The notes below the pieces were generated by a model. That model had not been told where the DNA came from. It saw only the letters and a program-made list of their open reading frames with translations, and ran no database searches. This document shows, piece after piece, positions 1-6,623 of a stretch of DNA of 14,359 bases. The first letter of the stretch is position 1; each line of letters opens with the position of its first letter. The position numbers and the translations under genes are program-made. Where the stretch lies: the NCBI GenBank assembly GCA_037442845.1, contig JBBIPL010000056.1:1-14359 (forward strand), given 5' to 3'. Source of the stretch: PFJX01 sp037442845. Its GTDB lineage: Bacteria > Pseudomonadota > Gammaproteobacteria > Burkholderiales > Thiobacillaceae.

Positions 1-135
1 CAGGTTCCGCGCCAGGAACAGGATGTTGCCGCGCCCGGACAGCTCGGAGATGACCAGGGGCCACTTCAAACCGGCTTCGGAGTTCCTGGAAGACTTGCTC
101 ATGTAATCAGGCTTGTCGGTTGTGTGGCTGAGCAT
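1..135 (-). CDS. Unidentified protein, 5' part only (runs off left edge)
   Basis: An open frame reads leftwards from an ATG at 135 to the window edge without a stop (45 codons). A second in-frame ATG at 102 would give 34 codons and a product beginning MSKSSRNSEAGLKWPLVISE. Neither start has a convincing Shine-Dalgarno sequence, so the choice is open; an in-frame TAG a dozen codons upstream of 135 limits how much longer it could be. It lies just downstream of rdgC in the same direction, 36 nt or more after the rdgC stop, and could be co-transcribed with it. The visible part has no motif I recognise, and I assign no function. Confidence 0.45.
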   Translation of the reverse strand, partial: MLSHTTDKPDYMSKSSRNSEAGLKWPLVISELSGRGNILFLARNL

Positions 136-171
136 CTCAAGGTCGGGCAGGAAATCTTGCGGCTACATGTT

Positions 172-1077
172 TCAAGATGCCGCCGGCATCTCCCCGCCCA
201 AGGCTTCCAGCAGCGCCTCCAGCAGCTTCGCCAGTTCCCCGCTCATCAGGGCGAAGTCGATCTCGAAGCGTTCCTCGTCGGTTTCCGCCTGGCCCTCTCT
301 TTCCTCCTTGAGGAGGTCGAGGAAGGCCAGGCGCTTGATCTGCAGGTCCTCGGTAAGCACGAAAGAAATCCGGTCGTTCCAGGTCATGGCAAGGCGCGTG
401 GCCTGCTTGCCTTCGGCGATATGGGCGCGGATCTCGTCGCCTTCCAGGTGGTGGCGCACGTAGCGCACGGTGGCGCGTTCGTCGCCGGGGGCGCGCAGTT
501 CCAGGTCGCGGTCCAGGGTGAAGCCGGCGGGGGCTGCGCCGGTTTCCAGCCAGGCGGTCATGGCGGCGCCGGGGGAGAGGCGGGTCTTCAGCAGGCGGGC
601 CGGCAGTTCGTCCACCGATTTGATGAGCTGGCCCATCACTTCTTCCGCCTTGGTCTTCGCCGCCGCGTCCACCGCCAGCCAGCCATGCACGGGGTCGATC
701 CAGGCGAAGGTGGCGCGCCGGCGCACGAAGGCGCGCGGCAGCAGTTCATCGGTGATGCGTTCCTTCAGTTCCCGCAGTTCCCGGCGGCCGACGGGGCGGC
801 CTTCCTGTTCGCCGATCTGTGCGGCGCGATCCTTCGCCATCTGATTCACCACGGCGGCGGGCAGCAGCTTCTGCTCGGCGCCGAAGGCGAGCAGCACCTG
901 GCGGTTGGAGACGTAGACGAAACGCTCGTCATCGCGCGGCGGCAGCCAGCCCGCGCTTTGCCTGTCCATGGCGCCGCAGCCCGCCAGAGCATGGGCGGAC
1001 AGCCGTGCGTCGAGGGTGGCGACATCCACCTCCCAGCCAACGGGAAGACGGTAAAGCTGGAGATTCCTGAACCACAT
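172..1077 (-). CDS. rdgC: Recombination-associated protein RdgC
   Basis: The 301-residue product matches RdgC in length and in its opening (MWFRNLQLYRLPVGWEVD). RdgC is a nucleoid-associated protein that forms a ring around double-stranded DNA and limits RecA activity; family members are about 300 residues in beta- and gamma-proteobacteria. Other family-typical stretches are the segment at about residues 80-105 around NQMAKDRAAQI and the 'GRRELRELKERITDELLPRAF' type helix that follows. The C-terminal 60 residues are acidic and Leu/Glu-rich and probably helical. The ATG at 1077 is preceded by GAGG five bases upstream, and a perfect TATAAT lies at 1100-1105. The gene is divergent from the uspA-lon-like operon. 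Confidence 0.93.
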   Translation of the reverse strand: MWFRNLQLYRLPVGWEVDVATLDARLSAHALAGCGAMDRQSAGWLPPRDDERFVYVSNRQVLLAFGAEQKLLPAAVVNQMAKDRAAQIGEQEGRPVGRRELRELKERITDELLPRAFVRRRATFAWIDPVHGWLAVDAAAKTKAEEVMGQLIKSVDELPARLLKTRLSPGAAMTAWLETGAAPAGFTLDRDLELRAPGDERATVRYVRHHLEGDEIRAHIAEGKQATRLAMTWNDRISFVLTEDLQIKRLAFLDLLKEEREGQAETDEERFEIDFALMSGELAKLLEALLEALGGEMPAAS

Positions 1078-1099
1078 GGGCGCCTCGCAAAAAGCGGCG

Positions 1100-1105
1100 A
1101 TTATA
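1100..1105 (-). promoter_or_regulatory. Probable -10 element of rdgC
   Basis: The minus strand reads a perfect TATAAT here, 22 bases before the rdgC ATG. That would place the transcript start near 1093 and give a leader of about 15 nt carrying the GAGG ribosome site. The -35 region about 17 bases upstream is G+C-rich and does not resemble TTGACA, so this may be a weak or activator-dependent promoter. Confidence 0.45.
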
Positions 1106-1212
1106 CGGAGCGACGCGCCGAACGACTGGCGGCTGGCCGCATTCGCGGCGCCGCCCGGCGCGTGACGGAGCCGGCGCGTCGTCTATGGTGAAAGCAGGAA
1201 AAGGAGCGGAAC

Positions 1213-1659
1213 ATGTTCAAACACATCCTGGTGCCCGTCGACGGCAGCGAGCTTTCCTTGAAGGCGGCGCGCGCCGCCATCGCCTTCGCCCGGCTGTGCG
1301 GGGCGCGACTCAGCTTCTACCATGCCACGCACACCTACTTCCCCGGTTACCTCGGCGCGGAGATGGTGGTGGCCGACCCCCGCGTCGATCAGGCCTTCAT
1401 GGACGCCATGCGCAAGCGCGCGGACGCTGTGCTGGAGGAGACGCGCGGCCTCGCCGAAGCAGCCGGGGTGCCCTGCGCCACGCGCAGCACGGAAACCGAC
1501 CTGCCCTATCAGGGCATCATCGAAGCGGCGGAAGCCGGCGGCTGCGACCTCATCTTCATGGCCTCGCATGGCCGGCGCGGCATCGGCGCCCTGCTGCTGG
1601 GCTCGGAGACGCAGAAGGTACTGACGCATTGCAAGGTGCCGGTGCTGGTGTACCGGTAG
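1213..1659 (+). CDS. Universal stress protein, UspA family
   Basis: A 148-residue single-domain UspA protein, the usual family size. It begins MFKHILVPVDGSELS, with the conserved Asp10 at the end of beta-1. It carries the nucleotide-binding signature of ATP-binding Usp proteins near the C terminus: ASHG at 117-120, nine residues, then Gly130-Ser131, followed by a valine strand ending VPVLVYR. The first Gly of the usual G-2x-G-9x-G(S/T) motif is Ala117, a common variant. Such proteins are cytoplasmic dimers induced by stress or stasis. The ATG has GGAG seven bases upstream. It sits 40 bp before the Lon-like protease gene with no terminator between, so the two are probably one operon with a stress-related role. 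Confidence 0.93.
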   Translation: MFKHILVPVDGSELSLKAARAAIAFARLCGARLSFYHATHTYFPGYLGAEMVVADPRVDQAFMDAMRKRADAVLEETRGLAEAAGVPCATRSTETDLPYQGIIEAAEAGGCDLIFMASHGRRGIGALLLGSETQKVLTHCKVPVLVYR

Positions 1660-1699
1660 TTTTCGCCTGCTCCACCCGCGAACCTCAAAAGGAAGCAGC

Positions 1700-4210
1700 A
1701 TGCCCGCCCCCCAAGCCCTGGAGGTTTCCGCCCTGTACCGGCGCTGCGAGCCGGAGCAGTTCGATTTCAAGACCACCGCCGAGCTGACCGCCTGCACCGA
1801 GATCGTCGGCCAGGCGCGGGCGGTGGACGCGGTGCGCCTGGGCATCGAGATGCATCGGCCGGGCTACAACCTGTTCGTGCTGGGCGAGCCGGGCAGCGGC
1901 CGCCACTGCGCCGTGCGCCGTCTGCTGGAGGGCGCCGCCTCGGGCGAGGCCGTGCCCAGCGACTGGTGCTACGTCTACAACTTCGCCGAGGCCAACAAGC
2001 CCCGCCTGCTGCGAGTGCCCGCCGGGCGCGGCGGGCAGTTGCGCGAGGACATGCGGGCTTTCGTCGCGGAACTCGGCAAAGCCATCGCCGCCGCCTTCGA
2101 GAGCGATGAATACCGCGCCCGCGTCGAGGCCATCCAGGAAGCCGCCAAGACGCGCGAGGAACAGGCGCTGCTTGAACTGGGCCAGGCTTCCTCGGAACAG
2201 GGCATCGCCCTGCTGCGCACGCCGCACGGCTTCGCCTTCGCCCCGATGAAAAACGAAGAGCCGATGCCGCCTGACGCCTTCGAGCAACTGCCGGAGGCGG
2301 ACAGGGACCGCATCGGCGCCCTCATGCAGGAATACGGCGACAAGCTCAAGCAGCTCATGCACCAGTTCCCGCGCTGGCGGCGCGAACTGCAAGCGCGGAT
2401 CAAGCAGGCCAGCCGCGACGTCCTCGGCCTGGCGGTGGGCCATCTCATCGAGGAACTGAAGGGCCGCTACGCCGATCTCGCCGACGTGCTCGCCTTCCTC
2501 GACGAGGTTCTGCGCGACGTGGTGGAAAGCGGCGAGCAGATACGCGAGCAGGCCAAGATCGAGGGCGAGGTTGCCGCCATGCAGTTGAGCGGCAGCCTCA
2601 CCGTGGGCCGCTATCAGGTCAACCTGCTGGTGGACAACACCGGCGCCGGAGCCGCCCCGGTGGTCTACGAGGACAACCCCACCTATCCCAACCTGGTGGG
2701 CCGGGTGGACCACATCTCCCAGTTCGGCGCCCTCGTCACCAACTTCACCCTGGTCAAGCCCGGCGCCCTGCACCGGGCCAACGGCGGCTACCTGGTGCTG
2801 GACGCCCTCAAGCTGCTCACCCAGCCCTACGCCTGGGAAGGCCTGAAACGCGCCCTGCGCGCCGGCCAGGTGCGCATCGAATCCCTCGGCCAGGTCTACG
2901 GCTGGGTCAGCACCCAGTCCCTGGAACCCGAGCCGATGCCGCTGGACGTGAAGGTGGTGCTGATCGGCGAACGCCACGTCTATTACCTGCTGAAAGCGCT
3001 GGACCCCGACTTCGCCGAGCTCTTCAAGATCGCTGCCGACTTCGAGAACGAACTGCCGCGCGACCCGGCCAACACCCGTCTCTACGCCGAGTTCCTCGCC
3101 ACCCTGGCGCGCGCCGGTAAGCTGCGCCCGCTCGAGCGGCAGGCCGTGGCGCGGGTGATCGAGCACGCCGCCCGCCTGGCCGGCGACGCCGAGCGCCTCA
3201 CCGTGAACCGGCGCAACATGGCCGACCTGTTGCAGGAAGCCGACCACCTGGCGGCGAAGGCCGGCCGCGAGCACATCGGCCGGGAAGACATCGAGGCCGC
3301 CCTTTCCGCCCAGATCCACCGGGTGGACCGCCCGCGCGGTCGACTGCATGAGGAAATCCTGCGCGATACCGTGCTCATCGCCGTCGGCGACGGCCGCATC
3401 GGCCAGGTCAACGGCCTCGCGGTCATCGGCCTCGACGACTTCCTGTTCGCCCACCCGGTGCGCATTACCGCCACCTCCCGCGTCGGCGAAGGCAACGTCA
3501 TCGACATCGAGCGCGAAGCCGAGCTGGGCGGCGCCATCCACTCCAAGGGCGTGATGATCCTGTCCGCCTTCCTCGGCGCCCGCTATTCCCGCAACCTGCC
3601 CCTGTCGCTCTCGGCCAGCCTGGTGTTCGAGCAGTCCTACGGCCCGGTGGAGGGCGACAGCGCCTCCCTGGCCGAGCTCTGCGCCCTGCTCTCCGACCTG
3701 GCCGGCCTGCCGGTGAAGCAGTCCTTCGCCGTCACCGGCTCGGTCAACCAGTTCGGCGACGTGCAGGCCATCGGCGCCGTCAACGAAAAGATCGAGGGCT
3801 TCTTCGACATCTGCCAGGCGCGCGGCCTCAGCGGCGAGCAGGGGGTGATCATCCCCGCCGGCAACGTCAAACACCTGATGCTGCGCGCCGACGTGGTGGA
3901 AGCCTGCGCCCAGGGCAAATTCGCGGTGTACGCGGTGAAGAGCGTCGACGAGGCCATCGAGCTCCTCACCGGCATGCCCGCGGGCGAAGCCAGCGAGGAA
4001 GGCATGGTGCCCGAGGGCACGGTCAACTTCCTGGTCGCCGCCCAGCTCGCCGAACTTTCCGCCGTGCGCCAGGCCTTCGCCGCGGCGGGCAAGCAGCGCA
4101 ACGGCGAAGACGGGGAGCAGGAAGAGAAAGCCAGAGACACCGCCCAATCCCGGGAGGATAGGGCAGGCGGCAATCCTCCCTTGCCGTCATTCCGGCCTGC
4201 GCGGGAATGA
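1700..4210 (+). CDS. Lon-family AAA ATP-dependent protease (LonB/YcbZ-like)
   Basis: An 836-residue Lon-like protease of the soluble bacterial type related to E. coli YcbZ, distinct from housekeeping LonA. The N-terminal part is an AAA-type domain with a P-loop-like segment GEPGSGRH (62-69), in which the canonical Lys is Arg68. A long charged helical insert follows at about 130-245. The C-terminal third is the Lon peptidase domain: Ser654 in EGDSAS and Lys697 in AVNEK. The 43-residue spacing equals that of E. coli Lon (Ser679/Lys722), so the catalytic dyad is intact. GGAAG precedes the ATG by five bases. The last 25 or so residues look non-native: they are encoded across two hairpins, and the stop codon lies inside a dispersed palindrome. 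Probably co-transcribed with uspA; substrates are unknown. Confidence 0.92.
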   Translation: MPAPQALEVSALYRRCEPEQFDFKTTAELTACTEIVGQARAVDAVRLGIEMHRPGYNLFVLGEPGSGRHCAVRRLLEGAASGEAVPSDWCYVYNFAEANKPRLLRVPAGRGGQLREDMRAFVAELGKAIAAAFESDEYRARVEAIQEAAKTREEQALLELGQASSEQGIALLRTPHGFAFAPMKNEEPMPPDAFEQLPEADRDRIGALMQEYGDKLKQLMHQFPRWRRELQARIKQASRDVLGLAVGHLIEELKGRYADLADVLAFLDEVLRDVVESGEQIREQAKIEGEVAAMQLSGSLTVGRYQVNLLVDNTGAGAAPVVYEDNPTYPNLVGRVDHISQFGALVTNFTLVKPGALHRANGGYLVLDALKLLTQPYAWEGLKRALRAGQVRIESLGQVYGWVSTQSLEPEPMPLDVKVVLIGERHVYYLLKALDPDFAELFKIAADFENELPRDPANTRLYAEFLATLARAGKLRPLERQAVARVIEHAARLAGDAERLTVNRRNMADLLQEADHLAAKAGREHIGREDIEAALSAQIHRVDRPRGRLHEEILRDTVLIAVGDGRIGQVNGLAVIGLDDFLFAHPVRITATSRVGEGNVIDIEREAELGGAIHSKGVMILSAFLGARYSRNLPLSLSASLVFEQSYGPVEGDSASLAELCALLSDLAGLPVKQSFAVTGSVNQFGDVQAIGAVNEKIEGFFDICQARGLSGEQGVIIPAGNVKHLMLRADVVEACAQGKFAVYAVKSVDEAIELLTGMPAGEASEEGMVPEGTVNFLVAAQLAELSAVRQAFAAAGKQRNGEDGEQEEKARDTAQSREDRAGGNPPLPSFRPARE
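4152..4180. repeat. Inverted repeat in the 3' end of the Lon-like gene
   Basis: GGGAGGAT (4152-4159) and ATCCTCCC (4173-4180) form an 8-bp stem with a 13-nt loop, within the last codons of the Lon-like gene and directly beside the palindrome at 4185-4212. The pair may be one composite intergenic repeat that has extended the reading frame. Confidence 0.5.
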
Positions 4211-4212
4211 CG
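4185..4212. repeat. Dispersed palindromic repeat (CGTCATTCC...GGAATGACG)
   Basis: A perfect 9-bp inverted repeat, CGTCATTCC (4185-4193) and GGAATGACG (4204-4212), encloses a 10-nt G+C-rich loop. Its minus strand translates as VIPAQAGMT, a peptide frequently seen in spurious ORFs because this kind of repeat is abundant in proteobacterial intergenic DNA. It resembles the ATTCCC-N8-GGGAAT class of small repeats. Here it supplies the TGA stop of the Lon-like gene (4208-4210) and lies between that gene and the cDPG-synthetase-like gene. It could act as an mRNA-stabilising hairpin or partial terminator. Confidence 0.75.
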
Positions 4213-4277
4213 AGGCGCTTATGGACTGCGAGGTCTCCCAGAAGCCGGCAACACATGCCAATCAGACGACCGAAACC

Positions 4278-5609
4278 ATGACCCGCCGCCGCATCGTCAT
4301 CCTCGGCGCCGCCGGACGCGACTTCCACAACTTCAACGTAGTGTACCGGCGGGACCCGGCCGTGGAAGTCGTCGCCTTCACCGCCGCGCAGATCGCCGGC
4401 ATCGCCGGCCGCCGCTACCCGCCGGAACTGGCCGGCCCGCTCTACCCCGACGGCATCCCCGTCCTCGACGAAGCCGAGCTGGACGCCCTGATCCGGCGCG
4501 AGCGCATCCAGCAGGTCGTGTTCGCCTACAGCGACGTGCCGCATCCGCACGTCATGCACCTGGCCTCGCGCGTGCTCGCCGCCGGCGCGGATTTCGTCCT
4601 GCTGGGGCCGGAATCGACCCAGTTGCGCGCCCGCGTGCCGGTGATCGCCGTCAGCGCCGTGCGCACCGGCTGCGGCAAGTCGCAGACCAGCCGCTATCTG
4701 GCGGGCCTGCTGAAGGAAAAGGGCCTGCGCGTCGGCGTGGTGCGCCACCCCATGCCCTACGGCAACCTGGGCGCCCAGGCGGTGCAGCGCTTCGCCCGCG
4801 CGGCCGACCTGGACGCGGCCCGCTGCACGCTGGAGGAACGCGAGGAATACGAACCCCATCTCGTCCTCGGCAAGGCCGTCTACGCCGGGGTGGACTACGG
4901 CCGCATCCTGGAAATGGCCGAAGCCGAGAACGACCTCCTGCTCTGGGAAGGAGGCAACAACGACTTCCCTTTCTTCGCGCCCGACTGGCACATCGTCCTG
5001 GTCGATCCCCTGCGGCCCGGCCACGAGGACAGCTTCCACCCCGGCGAGGCCACCCTGCGCATGGCCGACACGGTGCTCATCGGCAAGACCGACAGCGCCG
5101 CCGCCGCCGACGTGGCGCAAGTGGAGGCTGCGGTGCGCCGCCTCAACCCCGGCGCGGACCTGCTGCGCGCCGCCTCTCCCGCCAGTCTGGACGATGCGGC
5201 GGCGGTGGCCGGCAAGCGGGTGGCGGTAGTGGAGGACGGCCCCACCGTCACCCACGGCGGCATGGCCTTCGGCGCCGGCTGGCTGGCCGCGCGCCGGGCC
5301 GGCGCCCAGATCGTCGATCCGCGTCCCTGGGCCGCGCCGGAAATCGCCGCCGCCTACGCCCGCCATCCCCAGCTCGGCGCCGTGCTGCCCGCCCTGGGCT
5401 ATTCCGAGACGCAACTGCGCGACCTGCGCGCCACCCTGGAAGCCATGCCGGTGGACGCCATCGTCTCCGCCTCGCCCATCGACCTCGAACGCCTGCTGAC
5501 CCCCGGCAAGCCGGTGATCCGGGCGCGCTACGAGTATGCGGAAGCGGAAAGTCCGGGCCTCGCCGAGCGGCTGGACGCGTTCCTGAAAACCCACCCGTGC
5601 GCGTCGTGA
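4278..5609 (+). CDS. Cyclic 2,3-diphosphoglycerate synthetase-like P-loop protein
   Basis: A homologue of the archaeal enzyme that closes 2,3-bisphosphoglycerate into its cyclic form, also annotated as a predicted GTPase; the role of bacterial members is not established. From the ATG at 4278 the product is 443 residues, close to the roughly 460 of the methanogen enzyme, and starts MTRRRIVILGAAGRDFHNFN, the usual family opening. The P-loop GCGKS is at 131-135. A later acidic stretch, LLWEGGNNDFPFF, and a second half with VLPALGYSE are family-typical. An in-frame ATG at 4221 has GAGG five bases upstream and would add 19 unconserved residues partly generated beside the palindrome; I prefer 4278 by homology, though its ribosome site is weak. 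The stop overlaps the start of an arcC-like frame by 13 nt, indicating an operon with carbamate kinase before the locus was disrupted. Confidence 0.82.
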   Translation: MTRRRIVILGAAGRDFHNFNVVYRRDPAVEVVAFTAAQIAGIAGRRYPPELAGPLYPDGIPVLDEAELDALIRRERIQQVVFAYSDVPHPHVMHLASRVLAAGADFVLLGPESTQLRARVPVIAVSAVRTGCGKSQTSRYLAGLLKEKGLRVGVVRHPMPYGNLGAQAVQRFARAADLDAARCTLEEREEYEPHLVLGKAVYAGVDYGRILEMAEAENDLLLWEGGNNDFPFFAPDWHIVLVDPLRPGHEDSFHPGEATLRMADTVLIGKTDSAAAADVAQVEAAVRRLNPGADLLRAASPASLDDAAAVAGKRVAVVEDGPTVTHGGMAFGAGWLAARRAGAQIVDPRPWAAPEIAAAYARHPQLGAVLPALGYSETQLRDLRATLEAMPVDAIVSASPIDLERLLTPGKPVIRARYEYAEAESPGLAERLDAFLKTHPCAS

Positions 5610-5650
5610 TCGCCCTGGGCGGCAACGCCCCGCAACGGCGAAGCGAACCC
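5597..5650 (+). pseudogene. arcC: 5' remnant of carbamate kinase gene (18 codons)
   Basis: A GTG at 5597, overlapping the end of the preceding gene, opens a frame reading (M)RVVIALGGNAPQRRSEP. This matches the N terminus of carbamate kinase, whose start is typically of the form M-R-[IV]-V-[IV]-ALGGNAL-x-x-RGEP and contains the phosphate-binding GGN loop. After 5650 the similarity stops abruptly, and the next bases belong, on the other strand, to a HicB-like start. The rest of the roughly 310-residue kinase is absent from the window, so no enzyme can be made. Carbamate kinase transfers phosphate from carbamoyl phosphate to ADP. The identification rests on 18 residues only, but the GGNA and RxEP positions fit well. 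Confidence 0.6.
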
Positions 5651-5683
5651 GGTGACGCGGTAGGTGTAGTGATCCACGCTCAT
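5651..5683 (-). pseudogene. 5' remnant of a HicB-like antitoxin gene (11 codons)
   Basis: On the minus strand an ATG at 5683 overlaps the vapC stop by four bases (ATGA) and reads MSVDHYTYRVT. That is how a group of HicB-family antitoxins begins (continuing W-S-x-E-D-G-E in intact genes). Here the sequence departs from the family right after Thr11 at 5651, exactly where the arcC remnant of the plus strand begins. The fragment suggests that the toxin-antitoxin module came from a locus in which a hicB-like gene followed vapC. The identification rests on only 11 residues and the ATGA overlap. Confidence 0.45.
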
Positions 5684-6090
5684 TGCGCCGCATGGATCGT
5701 CTTGATGTGTCCAGCGGCGCCGTAGGCCAGCAGCCGGTCTTCGGTAACGAGCGACGCGCCCAGATGCCGGGCTGTGGCCGCGAGGATGCGCTCGGCCGGA
5801 TCGAGCGACCCCGGCAGGCGGGTGCTGGCGACGGCGATTCCGGGCGACAGCGGTTCCAGCCGCACGCCCGGCAGCGCCAGCGCGGCATCCAAGCATTCGC
5901 CCACATCCCGGTCCAGCACCAGCCGCCCCTTGCCGACCAGCATGGCGATTTCCCAGGGCGAAATCGCCGAAACCAGCACCGCCGCCTCGTCGAGTGAACG
6001 CTGTATCGCCTTGCGCGCCTTGCGACCCAGCCGCTCGCTGCCGTTCAGCAGCCAGACGAAAGCGTGGGTATCGAGCAGCACCAGGCTCAA
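5680..6090 (-). CDS. vapC: PIN-domain toxin, VapC family
   Basis: A 136-residue PIN-domain ribonuclease, the toxin half of a type II toxin-antitoxin pair. The acidic metal-binding residues expected of the family are visible: Asp7 in LLDTHAFVW, Glu47 in SPWEIAML, Asp97 in DPAERILAATA and Asp118 in LVTEDRLL. Glu100 stands where many PIN proteins have a second Asp. Family members cleave RNA, often tRNA; the target here is unknown. The start is a TTG at 6090 that overlaps the antitoxin TGA in the sequence TTGA, so translation is coupled to the antitoxin. The gene lies in a small island between the broken arcC and glgC genes, consistent with horizontal gain. Confidence 0.9.
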   Translation of the reverse strand: MSLVLLDTHAFVWLLNGSERLGRKARKAIQRSLDEAAVLVSAISPWEIAMLVGKGRLVLDRDVGECLDAALALPGVRLEPLSPGIAVASTRLPGSLDPAERILAATARHLGASLVTEDRLLAYGAAGHIKTIHAAQ

Positions 6091-6314
6091 CGGTCCGCCT
6101 CCCAGGCTTCGCCGATGGGCGAGACGATATCCGATTCGCTCACCACGCTACCGGCCAGGGCGCCGAACAACGCGGCCTCCGGCGGCACCGGCGCCAGCTT
6201 CGCAACAGGCTTGCCGCGCTTGGTGATGATCAGCGGCTCGCGCTGCGTCGCCACCGCGTCGAGCAGTTGCAGGCACTTTGCCTTGAAATCTCCGGCACCG
6301 ATGGTCGTTTCCAT
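6087..6314 (-). CDS. Antitoxin, Phd/YefM family
   Basis: A 75-residue Phd/YefM-type antitoxin, upstream of and overlapping vapC by four bases as expected for a toxin-antitoxin operon. The N-terminal DNA-binding half begins METTIGAGDFKAKCLQLLDAV and contains the family hallmark ITKRGKPVAKLAP at about 30-42. The C-terminal part, from about residue 50, is acidic and Ser-rich and is expected to wrap around and block the PIN toxin. An AGGGA six bases before the ATG at 6314 serves as ribosome site. Such antitoxins usually repress their own promoter; a repeated TGACCA just upstream is a candidate operator. Confidence 0.9.
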   Translation of the reverse strand: METTIGAGDFKAKCLQLLDAVATQREPLIITKRGKPVAKLAPVPPEAALFGALAGSVVSESDIVSPIGEAWEADR

Positions 6315-6326
6315 GATCGTCCCTAG

Positions 6327-6345
6327 TGGTCACAAAACATGGTCA
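6327..6345 (-). promoter_or_regulatory. Candidate operator: direct repeat TGGTCA-N7-TGGTCA
   Basis: Two identical hexamers, TGGTCA at 6327-6332 and 6340-6345 (TGACCA on the coding strand), lie 12 to 31 bases before the antitoxin start. They could bind the antitoxin or the toxin-antitoxin complex. On the minus strand a TAATCT just upstream (about 6346-6351) is a possible -10, with a poor -35 (TTCAAC) 16 bases further up inside the end of the 288-bp element. A direct rather than inverted arrangement is less usual for a Phd operator, so this is tentative. Confidence 0.3.
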
Positions 6346-6355
6346 GATTAAACTT

Positions 6356-6375
6356 TAAAAACCTCAGTTGAACGC
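6356..6375 (+). repeat. Left terminal inverted repeat of the 288-bp element
   Basis: 20 bp, the exact reverse complement of 6624-6643. The inward neighbours (6376 and 6623) no longer pair. Confidence 0.85.
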
Positions 6376-6542
6376 TCCTTGGCCTTCGCAAAGACGCATG
6401 GAACCTGACGTTTGCGCCTCCGAGCACGCTCACCCGGAAGGTGAGGCCGCTACGCGCCCGCTTTCGGGTCTGTGCGCGCGTCTGGCTGCGTTGCTCCTCC
6501 TTGCGGGGAACGACCCCGCGGCGCACCCGCAAGGGGCAGGCC

Positions 6543-6576
6543 GGGGCTGTAAAGCCGCTGAAGCGGCAACAGCCCC
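6543..6576. repeat. Nested hairpin inside the 288-bp element
   Basis: The outer stem GGGGCTGT/ACAGCCCC (6543-6550 and 6569-6576) encloses an inner stem GCCGC/GCGGC (6554-6558 and 6563-6567) with a TGAA tetraloop. It is the strongest secondary structure in the element and may be functional, for example in transposition or as an RNA fold. Confidence 0.6.
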
Positions 6577-6623
6577 GCTCTCGTCGCGCCGAGCCCCCCA
6601 CTTGCACAAACCCGCCTTCGGGC

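Noticed and set aside
1685..4147. An 820-codon open frame antisense to the Lon-like gene
   Set aside because: It mirrors the Lon-like gene in a GC-rich sequence, has Gly/Ala/His/Val-rich low-complexity composition, and no recognisable domain; the sense frame carries the Ser654/Lys697 dyad.
4023..5906. A 627-codon minus-strand open frame across the cDPG-synthetase-like gene
   Set aside because: A shadow frame; its VIPAQAGMT stretch is the translated palindromic repeat, a hallmark of spurious ORFs.
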